From positions 2,294,001 to 2,358,000 of the forward strand of contig CAWGFG010000006.1 of the NCBI GenBank assembly GCA_963821815.1: a stretch of DNA of 64,000 nucleotides, read 5' to 3'. The position numbers and the translations under genes were made by a program. This document shows positions 18,415 to 27,643 of the stretch, in pieces; positions within the stretch are counted from its first letter, which is position 1; each line of letters begins with the position of its first letter. The notes beneath the pieces were generated by a model. The model did not search any database. It was not told the DNA's origin and worked only from the letters and a program-made list of their open reading frames with translations. This stretch comes from JASGTU01 sp963821815. GTDB lineage: Bacteria; Chloroflexota; Anaerolineae; Caldilineales; Caldilineaceae.

Positions 18415-19529
18415 TGACAGAAAAGCGCATCCCAATCGAAGATGAAAGCCATGTCTTTCTCCATACGTTTCACGGAGACTTCACACTGACCACATGGGAC
18501 GAGAAAGACGTGCTCGTAGAATCACCTGGATCCATTAACGCACTGTCGCAGGATGGCACACTGTTTATTTCCTGTGCGCGGCAATGCAACTTAACGCTTC
18601 CGGTCGGCCATGAGTTTGCCTTTGACGTAATTTACGGTGACGCCAAGATTATCGACTACACCTCTAGTCTTACGGGTAAACGAGTGGAAGGCGACCTTCA
18701 CCTGCAGGAGACGGGCGCGGTGAAGGTTGAAGCGGTGAAAGGCAACGTGAAGGCATCCAGTGTTGTAGGAAACCTCCAGATCGGCGGCATCGGCGGTAAC
18801 GCCAAATTGGACTCTTACAACGGACATTTTGTTGCTGCTGTTGGCGGTGATTTGACGACAGAGTCCGTGATTGGGTCCGTTGCCGCCTCGGTAGGAGGAG
18901 ATGCAAAGCTGCGTTATCAGGCTGTGTCAGAGGGACAGCATGCAATTCAAGCAGGCGGTGATATCGCAGTTCTAGCTCCTGAAAACGCAGGCATTACGTT
19001 CAATCTGCAATATGGCGGCTCTCTAACGGCAGATCTGCCCTACATACAGCAGAATGCGGGATCGAATATGTCCCGAGTGGTCCTGGGTAATGGCGCCCAG
19101 ACGTTCAACCTTATTGCCGGGGGCGACATCACGCTAGCAACCAGCGAGTCAAGATCTCAATCCGCGCATCAGCCTGCCGACGAGACGGTCAACCAGGATA
19201 TACCTTCCAGTGATTCCATCAATCGCGTGCTGGATTCGCTGGCAAAGCAGATTACGGTCGCGGTCGGTAGTATCGCAGCCAACGAAGAGCTTTCCACCAA
19301 GATTCACGACAAAGTGGAGAAGGTTGTGGCTCGCATGGAGAATGGCTTAAATTCGGCCATCTCGTCCATGGAAAAGGCTTCTTCCGAATCGAAGCGAGCA
19401 CGCCCGGCTGCCAGTACACACAACGAACCGGTGGGCGATGAAGAACGTGCAGCGGTCCTGCGCATGATGGAGCAGGGGAAGATCTCACCCGAACAGGCTG
19501 AACAGCTGCTATCGGCCATGGAATCCTAG
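18414..19529 (+). CDS. DUF4097-like beta-helix protein with C-terminal SHOCT-like hairpin
   Basis: A 371-residue protein. Residues 1-245 are a run of short strands with repeated G-D/N-x-x-L/V steps (VEGDLHLQETGAVKVEAVKG, GGIGGNAKLDSYNGHFVAAV), the right-handed beta-helix pattern of DUF4097/YvlB adhesin-like proteins. A predicted amphipathic stretch (IHDKVEKVVARMENGLNSAI) follows, then the hairpin ERAAVLRMMEQGKISPEQAE at the C-terminus. No signal peptide is seen, so it is probably cytoplasmic. The ATG at 18414 overlaps the upstream stop; a GTG at 18411 would add one residue. Function unknown; YvlB relatives belong to envelope-stress regulons. Confidence 0.75.
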   Translation: MTEKRIPIEDESHVFLHTFHGDFTLTTWDEKDVLVESPGSINALSQDGTLFISCARQCNLTLPVGHEFAFDVIYGDAKIIDYTSSLTGKRVEGDLHLQETGAVKVEAVKGNVKASSVVGNLQIGGIGGNAKLDSYNGHFVAAVGGDLTTESVIGSVAASVGGDAKLRYQAVSEGQHAIQAGGDIAVLAPENAGITFNLQYGGSLTADLPYIQQNAGSNMSRVVLGNGAQTFNLIAGGDITLATSESRSQSAHQPADETVNQDIPSSDSINRVLDSLAKQITVAVGSIAANEELSTKIHDKVEKVVARMENGLNSAISSMEKASSESKRARPAASTHNEPVGDEERAAVLRMMEQGKISPEQAEQLLSAMES

Positions 19530-19583
19530 CGCACAACCTGCAGGCAATTACCGTATAGTAGACATATACGTAAGGAAGAAGAG

Positions 19584-19952
19584 ATGAGTGCTAAGGAAGA
19601 ACGATTAACGATATTGCGTATGGTTGAGGAAGGCAAAATCTCACCAGAGCAGGGAGCAAAACTGCTGGCGGCGATCGGCGAAAAAGAGGCCAAACAAGAA
19701 CAGGCGCCGGCGGACACGTTCGATACGTCCGCAACGATGCGAATTCGCGTGACAGATAGCGAGACTGGTCAAACCAAAGTCAACGTGAATCTACCCATCG
19801 GGTTGGTACGCTTCGGGCTTCGCTTTGTGCCGGCTTCAGCCAAGGTCGATACGGATGCAATCATGGCGGCCTTGAATTCCGGATACAAAGGCCAGATTGT
19901 GGACGTGGTAGCGGAAGACGACAAAAAGCACGTCCAAATATTTATCGACTAG
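19584..19952 (+). CDS. Small protein with N-terminal SHOCT-like hairpin
   Basis: A 122-residue protein. It begins with the hairpin EERLTILRMVEEGKISPEQG, nearly the same as the C-terminus of the preceding protein. After a short linker comes a domain TMRIRVTDSETGQTKVNVNL, then LPIGLVRFGLRFVPAS, a combination I have seen in bacterial proteins annotated as SHOCT-like but with no known activity. AAGGAAG lies seven bases upstream of the ATG. It is the last gene of the cluster; a strong terminator follows 18 bases after the stop. Confidence 0.75.
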   Translation: MSAKEERLTILRMVEEGKISPEQGAKLLAAIGEKEAKQEQAPADTFDTSATMRIRVTDSETGQTKVNVNLPIGLVRFGLRFVPASAKVDTDAIMAALNSGYKGQIVDVVAEDDKKHVQIFID

Positions 19953-19970
19953 CCGCTGAGTTATCGCCAG

Positions 19971-20013
19971 ATGATAGGAGGGCGAGATCAATCGTGCCCT
20001 CCTATCATTTTTG
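19971..20013 (+). terminator. Strong Rho-independent terminator ending the DUF2089 cluster
   Basis: A 13-bp stem (ATGATAGGAGGGC at 19971-19983 with 19996-20008) and a 12-base loop are followed by TTTTTG. It also faces the end of the convergent radical SAM gene. Confidence 0.9.
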
Positions 20014-20050
20014 TCGTTTCCTATCGTAGAGACGGCGAACCTGGTATGCT

Positions 20051-20875
20051 TCAGGTGACCAGTTGCAGTCCGAGTTGGCTTGCCAGCGCATACGCTGCCG
20101 ACGATTCCACGTCGGTGACCGCGCCAGCAAGTTCGTTTCGGGCGTCTGTGGGTGCGATGTACTGATCTAGCAGACTAACACGCAAGCCTGGCCGTTCTGC
20201 CATCCATCGCAGCACAGGCTTAGTGCAACAATCCAGATGTCCGGGCATGAGCAGATGGCGCACCACCACATCATGGCCCTCTTGATAAACAGAATCAATC
20301 TGTTCCGTGACGACCGACCAATAATTCGGCATCCCACCAACAATATCCCCGCACTCGCCGGGACCGAATTTCAGATCGGGCAAGTAGATGTCCACCACGT
20401 TATCCAATAGCGCTTGTGCGGCTGTCGTCATGTAAAAATTACTGTTGAGCACCAACGGCGTCCGTTTGCGATCACCCAGTGCTTCCACGGTCTCCAAGAT
20501 AAACGGGATGTGCGGAACGGGTTCTCCGCCGATGAAGCAGATGGAACGAGAGCCCTGCTCCTGCCGCAGGACAATCCGTTCTGCCAACTGCTCCGGACGC
20601 ACAGAGATGCCGTATTTAGCATCGAATGCGAATTTGTTTGCCACACAGAACGAACAGCGTGCTGTGCATCCACTGAGGAAGATTGCGTGAGCCGGTCGAA
20701 GAAACATCTCCTCGCCCATGTGCAGCATCTCACTGGCAATGTAGTTCACATCGTCCACACCGCATAGGCCGTGTCCGGCGGGGCGCAGCACGCCACAAGC
20801 ATGGGGACAGAGTGTACAGTCTTGTAGATGACGTTTCGCCTCTACGATATTGCTTGCGAGCCTCGCGCTATTCAT
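20051..20875 (-). CDS. Radical SAM protein, PflX-like (COG1313 type)
   Basis: The 274-residue protein begins near CTLCPHACGVLRPAGHGLCG, the extra N-terminal cysteine motif of the PflX/COG1313 group, then has GCTARCSFC, the radical SAM CxxxCxxC site. FIGGEPVPHIPFILETV, LVLNSNFYMT and the DIYLPDLKFGPGECGD stretch complete the PflA-like fold. Such proteins resemble glycyl-radical-enzyme activases but usually have no nearby target and no proven substrate. The ATG at 20875 overlaps the end of the large zinc-ribbon gene by 8 bases, so the two are translationally coupled. The frame stays open to 20938 without homology. Confidence 0.85.
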   Translation of the reverse strand: MNSARLASNIVEAKRHLQDCTLCPHACGVLRPAGHGLCGVDDVNYIASEMLHMGEEMFLRPAHAIFLSGCTARCSFCVANKFAFDAKYGISVRPEQLAERIVLRQEQGSRSICFIGGEPVPHIPFILETVEALGDRKRTPLVLNSNFYMTTAAQALLDNVVDIYLPDLKFGPGECGDIVGGMPNYWSVVTEQIDSVYQEGHDVVVRHLLMPGHLDCCTKPVLRWMAERPGLRVSLLDQYIAPTDARNELAGAVTDVESSAAYALASQLGLQLVT

Positions 20876-23084
20876 TGACGCGGTGGATGCGTTCACGCAC
20901 CGATTCGAGCAAGCCGATGCGCCGGACGATGACCACATTATCAGCTCCGCCCGTCAGATCCACGACAACCACAGCGCCGCCCATAAGCCGGTTACGACCA
21001 TCGTAAATGATATAGCGCTGGTTTCCGCCACGCACCCAATTGTAGTGACGCGCCATGGATGCCACCTCAAGGTCGGCAGAACAAGCCTCGGCTTTCAGGT
21101 CCACAGGAACACTGCTGCCGGATGCCATGGATTCGCACGTAGCGCACAAACCGGCTGCGCTCACACAGTTGCTACAGTAGGTCTGCCCACAGTGGCGGCA
21201 GACAGCCGAATGAGTCTCGCAATAGGGCATTTCACAGATGCCGCAACTGTCGCTGCAGACCGCGCAAATGGGCTCGCCTCCGCCGGCGCAAACGACCATA
21301 TGCTCCTCGCAGACCGCGTGTCCGCACTGCTCGAACCGCTCGCAGTGTCCTTCGCAGCAGTGCGCATCACAGACATCGCACTTCAATCCGCACACATCAC
21401 AATACTCGACACCGCAGCGTTCGCACCGATACGTTTCGTGGGTCAACCTGCCGCAAGTAGGACACTCGACCATACAACTGTTGCAGAAAACGCGACCATC
21501 TTCCAGCTCGTGGTAGAAACCAGGGCCGATCTGTTTGCCGCACTGGCTGCACGTCATCAGGCAGTTTTGACAGAATTGCTGTCCGCTGGCAGCACAGACG
21601 CCCATGTGAGCGCTGTATTGCTGGCATCCGCGACAGCGGACTGCACACGCTTCGCAGATGAGCTCATATTCGCCCTCATCATTGACCACCGCATCGGCGA
21701 CCAGATGGCTGCGACACTGGCGCACACCGCAGTGGCTACAGACTTCTTGACACGAGAGACAGACGCGGTCCCCGCAGACCGGGCACGATTCAATATGGTC
21801 CGGACAGGCGCGCTCGCCGCATGCCCAACACATCTCGCCGCAATCGGCGCAGTTCTCCTTACCGCATACCGGACACGGCTCCACACCGCAATCCGCACAG
21901 ACAATTTCTCCGCACGTCGCGCACTGGCGGATGCAACTGTCGCATGTGATATGGCCGTTCTTGTCCAGGACGAGATCGATGACTTGCTCGCCGCATGCTT
22001 GGCAGTGCGGTCGATGAATGGCGCCGGAGTAGCGATCCAGTTCCACTTCGATTTGCGCTTCATTGTGACCATCGGCAACGGTCATCTTGGACAATGCGAC
22101 CGGCGTTTGAATGACAGCATAGCTGATAAGCTCTACCCGAACATGCAGCCGATGATTCTCCACCTCTTCAGCGATCTTGCGTTGCAAGTCCTCTTCCAGT
22201 ACGCGTCGCTTTTCGCCGGTACGGTCGTGCGTGTCATAGACTTCTTCGATCTGCTGCCCATAGTATGTGGTAATCCTGTTTAGCGTTCGATAGAGCCTGG
22301 GCAGAATCTCAGACTCCTGACTGGCGCACAGGAGATCGGCGTGGTAGACGGCGTATTTACGAGCAACCTCCGCCATGGAAACGAGATGCGTCATCGGCGG
22401 CATTTTCGCATCTAGTTGACTATTCGCCACTTTCTGACTTATTGGTAGATGCTCATGACTGTCCTGCCCATTGGTATCCAGGTCTTCGCCGTCATAGGAA
22501 ACGATCGCATATTCGCCATCGTTGAAGAGGCTCTCGAGCGAATACGCTTCAGCGCTCATGTCTGATGGCTGATCGAACGTGACGCGTCGCCCATCGTGAT
22601 CAAGAGCCACGGTGAAGATCTCTTCATACACTTCGTCAGAGCGGAAAGTTAGCCGCCAGTTCAAGACATACATATTGCGCCGTGCCTCACCCATCTGCAG
22701 ATCAATGATACTGGCGTTGCGTGGGCGAATGGCCTGCATCAACTCTTCGCTGCTGTTGTGCCTTCGTGGCAGCACCAGCAGTGTAGATGCGCCGCGATTC
22801 TCCAGGTATTCCATCATGCGATCGAACATGAGGCTGCCATAGGCTACCAGCTCACACCCTTCATCCCGTTCGCTATGTTCGAAACAAAGGCGCAACGAAT
22901 TTGTCTCAAAGTACTCCTGCAGGGAACCGGGTAAATCGACTTGAAGCAAGCCGTTCTTGCGCCGATCCAGCTTCTGAACGGAAGCGTCGAAGAACGAGAA
23001 GAAGTCAAGCGTAAACTGTCTCAGGTTTGGCGCAGGAGGTGCGGAGTACCTGTTCACTTTGTCGGTCTGCAAGGTCGCATTCAT
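20868..23084 (-). CDS. Large multi-zinc-ribbon protein (about 58 Cys in 290 residues)
   Basis: I do not recognise a characterised family. The 738-residue protein has three parts. Residues 1-360 form a soluble domain with ELVAYGSLMFDRMMEYL, LNWRLTFRSDEVYEEIFTVA and a charged helix. Residues about 360-652 hold an array of at least 25 CxxC or CxxH pairs in zinc-ribbon/treble-clef spacing (CQAC, CDSC, CATC, CADC, CPVC, CWAC and so on). A C-terminal 85-residue domain includes YNWVRGGNQRYIIYDG. The ATG at 23084 is chosen because an extended -10 ends ten bases upstream. Role is unknown; nucleic-acid or protein scaffolding is speculation. It is coupled to the radical SAM gene downstream. Confidence 0.75.
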   Translation of the reverse strand: MNATLQTDKVNRYSAPPAPNLRQFTLDFFSFFDASVQKLDRRKNGLLQVDLPGSLQEYFETNSLRLCFEHSERDEGCELVAYGSLMFDRMMEYLENRGASTLLVLPRRHNSSEELMQAIRPRNASIIDLQMGEARRNMYVLNWRLTFRSDEVYEEIFTVALDHDGRRVTFDQPSDMSAEAYSLESLFNDGEYAIVSYDGEDLDTNGQDSHEHLPISQKVANSQLDAKMPPMTHLVSMAEVARKYAVYHADLLCASQESEILPRLYRTLNRITTYYGQQIEEVYDTHDRTGEKRRVLEEDLQRKIAEEVENHRLHVRVELISYAVIQTPVALSKMTVADGHNEAQIEVELDRYSGAIHRPHCQACGEQVIDLVLDKNGHITCDSCIRQCATCGEIVCADCGVEPCPVCGKENCADCGEMCWACGERACPDHIESCPVCGDRVCLSCQEVCSHCGVRQCRSHLVADAVVNDEGEYELICEACAVRCRGCQQYSAHMGVCAASGQQFCQNCLMTCSQCGKQIGPGFYHELEDGRVFCNSCMVECPTCGRLTHETYRCERCGVEYCDVCGLKCDVCDAHCCEGHCERFEQCGHAVCEEHMVVCAGGGEPICAVCSDSCGICEMPYCETHSAVCRHCGQTYCSNCVSAAGLCATCESMASGSSVPVDLKAEACSADLEVASMARHYNWVRGGNQRYIIYDGRNRLMGGAVVVVDLTGGADNVVIVRRIGLLESVRERIHRVNE

Positions 23085-23093
23085 AGGCCCACA

Positions 23094-23102
23094 ATTATAA
23101 CA
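23094..23102 (-). promoter_or_regulatory. Extended -10 promoter giving a (nearly) leaderless zinc-ribbon mRNA
   Basis: On the minus strand TGTTATAAT (TGn plus consensus TATAAT at 23099-23094) is followed after only nine bases by the ATG at 23084. Transcription would begin at or within three bases of the start codon, and there is no room for a ribosome site. Confidence 0.65.
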
Positions 23103-23201
23103 TATCGTGGTCGATGCGTTTTGGTTCACTTTTCGTTTTATGCAAAGTCATGGTACAATCGACGAGTATCTCAACAGCAGTGCCCCAAGGAGGCCAAAAC
23201 G

Positions 23202-24107
23202 ATGAGACGGCAGGTAGCGCAGTTCCTCAACTATATGGTGCGCGAGAAGAACTGCTCTGCAAATACGACAGCTGCATATCAAAACGATCTCTCGCAATTC
23301 GTCGGCTTTCTGGAAGAATACTCCACGCCCACGAAGGAGAAAATTGCGGATTGGTCCGACGTAGACGACCATGTGGTACAGAACTATCTGCTCTTCCTGA
23401 AAGAACGCAATTACGCCTCCTCTACCATTGCCCGCAAAGTAGCTTCGGTAAAGAGCTTTCTCCACTTCCTCGTGTTGCGAGGTTACTTGGAATCTGACCC
23501 ATCCGACAATCTGGACTCGCCGAAGGTGAAGAAGAATCTTCCGCATTCCATCCGACCGGATGAGATCAAAAAGCTGTTGGCAGCTCCACCGGATGATCGG
23601 GCGCCGAAGTCGCTGCGAGACAAGGCGCTGCTGCAGATGTTGTATGCCACCGGCATGCGCGTCACAGAACTGGTAAGCCTGGACATGGATGACGTGAATC
23701 TACGAGCCGGTAATGTGGTCTGTGGGCAAGGCGGAAAGCGTGAGCGGACAGTGCCCATGTACGCCGACGCGGTAGACGCGGTTGATCTATACATCAGCGA
23801 CGGACGCCAGCAGTTGCTCGTGGATTCGAACGAAGCAGCACTTTTCCTCAATCATCGCGGACAGCGACTCACGCGGCAAGGGCTCTGGCTTATCATCAAG
23901 CACTATGTGGATGAAGTAGGCATTGAAACGCCTGTCACGCCGCATACATTGCGACATAGCTTTGCCACCCACCTGCTGGACTCGGGCGCCGAACTACGGG
24001 AAGTACAGCAGCGGTTGGGGCACGCTAGTTCCAGCACAACGCAGGTGTACCGACAGGTTTCTGACTCTTCATCCAGCGGTCTTATTATTGACGGCGACGA
24101 AATATAG
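23202..24107 (+). CDS. xerC: Site-specific tyrosine recombinase, XerC/XerD family
   Basis: Xer recombinases resolve chromosome dimers at dif during division. The 301-residue protein has the N-terminal SAM-like domain (FLNYMVREKNCSANTTAAYQ) and the full catalytic set: Arg153 (TGMRVTEL), Lys179 (GGKRERTVP), His248 and Arg251 (PHTLRHSFATHLL), His274 (LGHASSSTTQ) and nucleophile Tyr283 (VYRQVSD). The start is fixed by AAGGAGG nine bases before the ATG; a frame opening at 22941 is an artefact over the divergent gene. No integron, phage or transposon genes are nearby, so a housekeeping role is likely. The choice between XerC and XerD is not resolved by sequence alone. Confidence 0.9.
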   Translation: MRRQVAQFLNYMVREKNCSANTTAAYQNDLSQFVGFLEEYSTPTKEKIADWSDVDDHVVQNYLLFLKERNYASSTIARKVASVKSFLHFLVLRGYLESDPSDNLDSPKVKKNLPHSIRPDEIKKLLAAPPDDRAPKSLRDKALLQMLYATGMRVTELVSLDMDDVNLRAGNVVCGQGGKRERTVPMYADAVDAVDLYISDGRQQLLVDSNEAALFLNHRGQRLTRQGLWLIIKHYVDEVGIETPVTPHTLRHSFATHLLDSGAELREVQQRLGHASSSTTQVYRQVSDSSSSGLIIDGDEI

Positions 24108-24204
24108 GCGGCGCTCGATACCGTAGCTAACATTTAACGCTTTTCTGCACTAACTTACCTCTAGCACCAACACATCAAGAATTCAATAGGGGGAAAAATT
24201 CGCT

Positions 24205-25080
24205 ATGTCGAACGTCTATTCGCTTGCCGACTATGATCTAGCGGCGGAGACCATTCGCCAACGAATGACTGTGCAACCGACTATCGCCTTGACCTTGGGC
24301 AGCGGCTTGAGCGGCTTGGCAAACGAGGTAGAAGACGCAGTGGTGATTCCATATGCAGAGATACCAGGCTGGGCCATCAGCACGGTCGCCGGTCACGCCG
24401 GACAGTTGGTCGTGGGTATGCTGCGAGATGTTCCCGTCTGTGTAATGCAGGGTCGCATTCACTTCTACGAAGGCTATAGCTTACAGCAGGTTACCTTTCC
24501 AGTGCGCGTGATGAAGCGCCTGGGGATTCATACGCTCGTGCTGACCAATGCAGCTGGTGGTGTGAATCCAAACTATGCAGTCGGCGATCTCATGCTCGTG
24601 GAAGACCAGATAAATTTGGTGGGGATGGCTGGACACAGCCCTCTCATGGGACCTAATATCGACGAATTTGGGCCCCGATTTCCGGGCGCCAACCGCATCT
24701 ACACGAAGTCATTGCGCGACATCACACTGTGTGTCGCTGAAGCGCTGGGCATTCCCCTCCAGCGCGGGGTCTACATATGGCTGGCAGGCCCTAACTTCGA
24801 ATCGCCGGCAGAAATCCGCATGTTGCGCATTCTAGGAGCAGACACAGTGGGCATGAGCACGGTGCCGGAAGCGCAAGTAGCGCATCACGCTGGAATGGAT
24901 GTGCTGGCGATTAGCACAGTGACGAACTTGTGCATCGACCATATGGACGCCGAAAGCGAACCCACACACGAGGAAGTGCAGAGAGCAGGCAGGGTGATCG
25001 TGCCGAAACTGAGCAAGCTGCTCTTGGAATTAATTCCTCAAATTGCTGAGCAGGAATTGCCACAGCAAGGCTACTCGTAG
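24205..25080 (+). CDS. punA: Purine nucleoside phosphorylase (trimeric type)
   Basis: The enzyme splits purine nucleosides with phosphate into base and ribose-1-phosphate for purine salvage. It has 291 residues, the size of trimeric, human-like PNPs. Motifs are LTLGSGLSGL (phosphate loop), MQGRIHFYEGY, TNAAGGVN, the base-binding GPNFESPAEIR and GADTVGMSTVPEAQVA. STVTNLC keeps the Asn that reads 6-oxopurines, so guanosine/inosine use is expected. AGGGGG lies about 12 bases before the ATG, a long spacing. The last ten bases overlap the end of the convergent ABC permease gene. Confidence 0.93.
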   Translation: MSNVYSLADYDLAAETIRQRMTVQPTIALTLGSGLSGLANEVEDAVVIPYAEIPGWAISTVAGHAGQLVVGMLRDVPVCVMQGRIHFYEGYSLQQVTFPVRVMKRLGIHTLVLTNAAGGVNPNYAVGDLMLVEDQINLVGMAGHSPLMGPNIDEFGPRFPGANRIYTKSLRDITLCVAEALGIPLQRGVYIWLAGPNFESPAEIRMLRILGADTVGMSTVPEAQVAHHAGMDVLAISTVTNLCIDHMDAESEPTHEEVQRAGRVIVPKLSKLLLELIPQIAEQELPQQGYS

Positions 25081-27473
25081 GAGAGAGTATCCCGCACGGT
25101 AAGTCTAGTGGCGCTGCGAGCAGGCCAAAGACTGGCCAATGAAGATACGATCAGCACGATGACCATCCAGTAGAGCGGTGACAGGAACGCGAACGTATAG
25201 TCCAACGGACTGGCGGCAAAAGTCATTCCAACCGTGCGGCTCATCAGACGGCTCATAGGTTGGCACAGTATGAGGGCGCCAACCCACGATATGGCGCCGA
25301 TCATCATCCCTTCCACAACGAATATGAGCAGAACGGCATGGGTTGATGCGCCAATGGCTCGCATAACGCCGATTTCGCGCCTGCGCTCGAGAACATTGAT
25401 TGTCATGGTGCCCATGAGGCCGATGGCGCCAACGATGGCCATGAGCGTAGCCATGGACAATAGAATCACGGTGATGATATTGAATCGCTCCGTCAGGACT
25501 CTACGGTCCTCTGTCGCAGTGCGCGTTGAGGTGACATCAAAATTAGCTTGTTCCAGCCGTTGATTGATAGTGCTTGCCACTTCCGCATGGGTCGTGGCGT
25601 CATGCTTGTCTGTGAGGATGCGCATATTGTTGGCTTTGCCGGTATTCCCCATCAGTCGCCAGTACTGAGGAATATTGGCATAGAGCACGCTAGGGGCTAT
25701 GGGCGGCTGGAATATTTCGTTGACACCAACAATGGTCCACGTAGTTTCGACGTCATTAATCATGAGCGTCAACTCCTCGCCAAGACCATATTCGGGCTCT
25801 CTATCTAGGAATGCAAGCGGCACAACTATGGCGTTGGTGTCATCCGTCGTCAGCCAGCGACCATCCACCATGTCTGGCGCCATAACCTGTGTGTCTGCCG
25901 GAAGTGCAGACAGAATGACGCTGTCTGCTTCGCTGCCGTCGGCACGAAGAGGTATGCCTTCCGACTGAAACCAGCCCTCCACACGTGTGACATGTGGGAC
26001 CTGATAGGCTTCAAATTCGAGCCGTGAAACGCGCTGCGGATTGGTCAGCCGGTACTGGATGTCATATCCCTGGCTGATCAGCATATTCTGCAGTGTCGTA
26101 AAGAGCGATGCGCGCACAGTCAATACAGTCATAAAGATCGCGCCGCCCAACATGAGCGGAATCAGCGTGCGCACCAGCCGTCCTTTGCGCCGGAACGTAT
26201 TGCGAATCGACAACCGCATGGGGCGCGAAATAGGCAACCTCTCCAGTCGCGACTGCAATATATCATCCACGTGCATGCGATCGCTGCCGGAGAGTTCCAA
26301 TCCCTGGTCCTGGATGGCCTCACGCACAGTCGTGTTGATGGCAGAACGAATGGGAAACATGGCAGCCAGAATCGGTATCAGCAGTCCCAGCGTCATCTCG
26401 ATCGCGATTGCGCTGGGAATGATGCGATCACCGGTGATGTCGAAGTTCAGCTGTCCGGATATGAAATTGGCAAATCGGGTGCTGGCTATGGTACCGAGCG
26501 GAATGGCAAATACGATTGCGGTTAACCCGAAGATGACTACAAGACGAAAGTAGAGCCCGCCGATCATCCATGGCGCCGCACCGATGGATTTCATGATGCC
26601 TATCTGCCGCATCTGCTGAGTCACAAGGGCCGTAATGACATTGATAACCAGGAAGCTGCTCAGGATCAGGGCCAGCACGCCAAGCGACGTGAGGATGAAG
26701 AGGATGGTTGGCATAAATTGTTGGGCGAAGTGCGTTCCGGGTTCCGGAACTTCAGTCCAGTAAACAGTCAACCCGTCATTCGTAAACTTGTCGGCAGCCT
26801 GTTCCGCAACCCCCGTAATGTAATTGATGTCGTACTGGTTCTCGAGAACCAGCATGTGCAATTCGTTGTAGCCCCTGGGCAGGCCAAGCCATTTCAGCGT
26901 GTCCTGGGACACATATCCGTAGGGAACGCCGGTTATCTGCGCCGGCGGCTGATTCATGTCATGCGTAAGGCCGCCGATCTTCAGCGTGCGCCGATCGTTG
27001 TTGCTCGTTTCGATTGTCAGGTCGCCATACAGTTCAGCGCCGGTCTGTTCCAGAGAATTGCGCTCAATGAGGATTTCTCGCTCCGGCGGCGGCCAATCAC
27101 CCACAAACGGAAGCACCATATCGACGGTATTGTGCGCATAATCGTCCAGCGAATAGAGCTCCATATCATGCCATTCGCCATCCGGATCTTGGTAGCGAAC
27201 GGTAACCTTCAGCCTGCCTTCTGCTACTGCGATCTCAGACATTCGGTCGACGGAATCTACCATGTCATCGTCGAAGAGCGATGAATGCAATATAGCGCTG
27301 GCGGGATTGATCGCCTCGTAGTGGATGGGCAGCTCGCGACGCAACGTGCTCGCTCCACCGTAAATGAGCGCAAACGCAAACACGCCAATGGCGATTGAGA
27401 GTATGACTAATAAAGTACGGGTTTTGTTCAGCCAGAGTTGGCGCCATGCATAACGCCATCGAAGGCTGGTCAT
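25071..27473 (-). CDS. ABC transporter permease with two FtsX/MacB-type domains
   Basis: An 800-residue membrane protein. An N-terminal helix (TRTLLVILSIAIGVFAFALI) leads into an extracytoplasmic MacB-like periplasmic-core domain, then three helices of an FtsX domain (ALILSSFLVINVITALVTQQ, QIGIMKSIGAAPWMIG). The whole unit repeats in the second half, ending with REIGVMRAIGASTHAVLLIF. This is the layout of LolC/MacB-like or lipoprotein/peptide export permeases with duplicated FtsX domains. The cognate ATPase is normally adjacent but is not in this window. The gene overlaps punA by ten bases at its 3-prime end. Confidence 0.88.
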   Translation of the reverse strand: MTSLRWRYAWRQLWLNKTRTLLVILSIAIGVFAFALIYGGASTLRRELPIHYEAINPASAILHSSLFDDDMVDSVDRMSEIAVAEGRLKVTVRYQDPDGEWHDMELYSLDDYAHNTVDMVLPFVGDWPPPEREILIERNSLEQTGAELYGDLTIETSNNDRRTLKIGGLTHDMNQPPAQITGVPYGYVSQDTLKWLGLPRGYNELHMLVLENQYDINYITGVAEQAADKFTNDGLTVYWTEVPEPGTHFAQQFMPTILFILTSLGVLALILSSFLVINVITALVTQQMRQIGIMKSIGAAPWMIGGLYFRLVVIFGLTAIVFAIPLGTIASTRFANFISGQLNFDITGDRIIPSAIAIEMTLGLLIPILAAMFPIRSAINTTVREAIQDQGLELSGSDRMHVDDILQSRLERLPISRPMRLSIRNTFRRKGRLVRTLIPLMLGGAIFMTVLTVRASLFTTLQNMLISQGYDIQYRLTNPQRVSRLEFEAYQVPHVTRVEGWFQSEGIPLRADGSEADSVILSALPADTQVMAPDMVDGRWLTTDDTNAIVVPLAFLDREPEYGLGEELTLMINDVETTWTIVGVNEIFQPPIAPSVLYANIPQYWRLMGNTGKANNMRILTDKHDATTHAEVASTINQRLEQANFDVTSTRTATEDRRVLTERFNIITVILLSMATLMAIVGAIGLMGTMTINVLERRREIGVMRAIGASTHAVLLIFVVEGMMIGAISWVGALILCQPMSRLMSRTVGMTFAASPLDYTFAFLSPLYWMVIVLIVSSLASLWPARSATRLTVRDTLSYE

Positions 27474-27643
27474 GGAGTCCTCATCACGAATATCGTACGA
27501 ACGCTGTCATCGGAAGGCCGACAAAAATTGTTGTCTGCTACTGCATGCAGCTGCAACCGACTCGAGCCGCATCGATTCTGGTTATTGTACAACAGATGCT
27601 GGCGTAACCGTGGTGCACGTCGCAACATCGCGACAATAGCAGC

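Noticed and set aside
20850..22283. A 477-codon plus-strand frame over the zinc-ribbon gene
   Set aside because: It is the antisense shadow of a Cys-rich coding strand; its His/Ala/Thr-rich composition matches the complement of Cys-rich codons, not a protein family.
22941..23201. Longer N-terminus for the Xer recombinase
   Set aside because: The extra part lies over the divergent zinc-ribbon gene and is not recombinase-like, while AAGGAGG marks the ATG at 23202.
23202..24107. Recombinase as a phage or integron integrase
   Set aside because: Length, catalytic spacing and neighbours fit housekeeping Xer; there is no att-like repeat or cargo.
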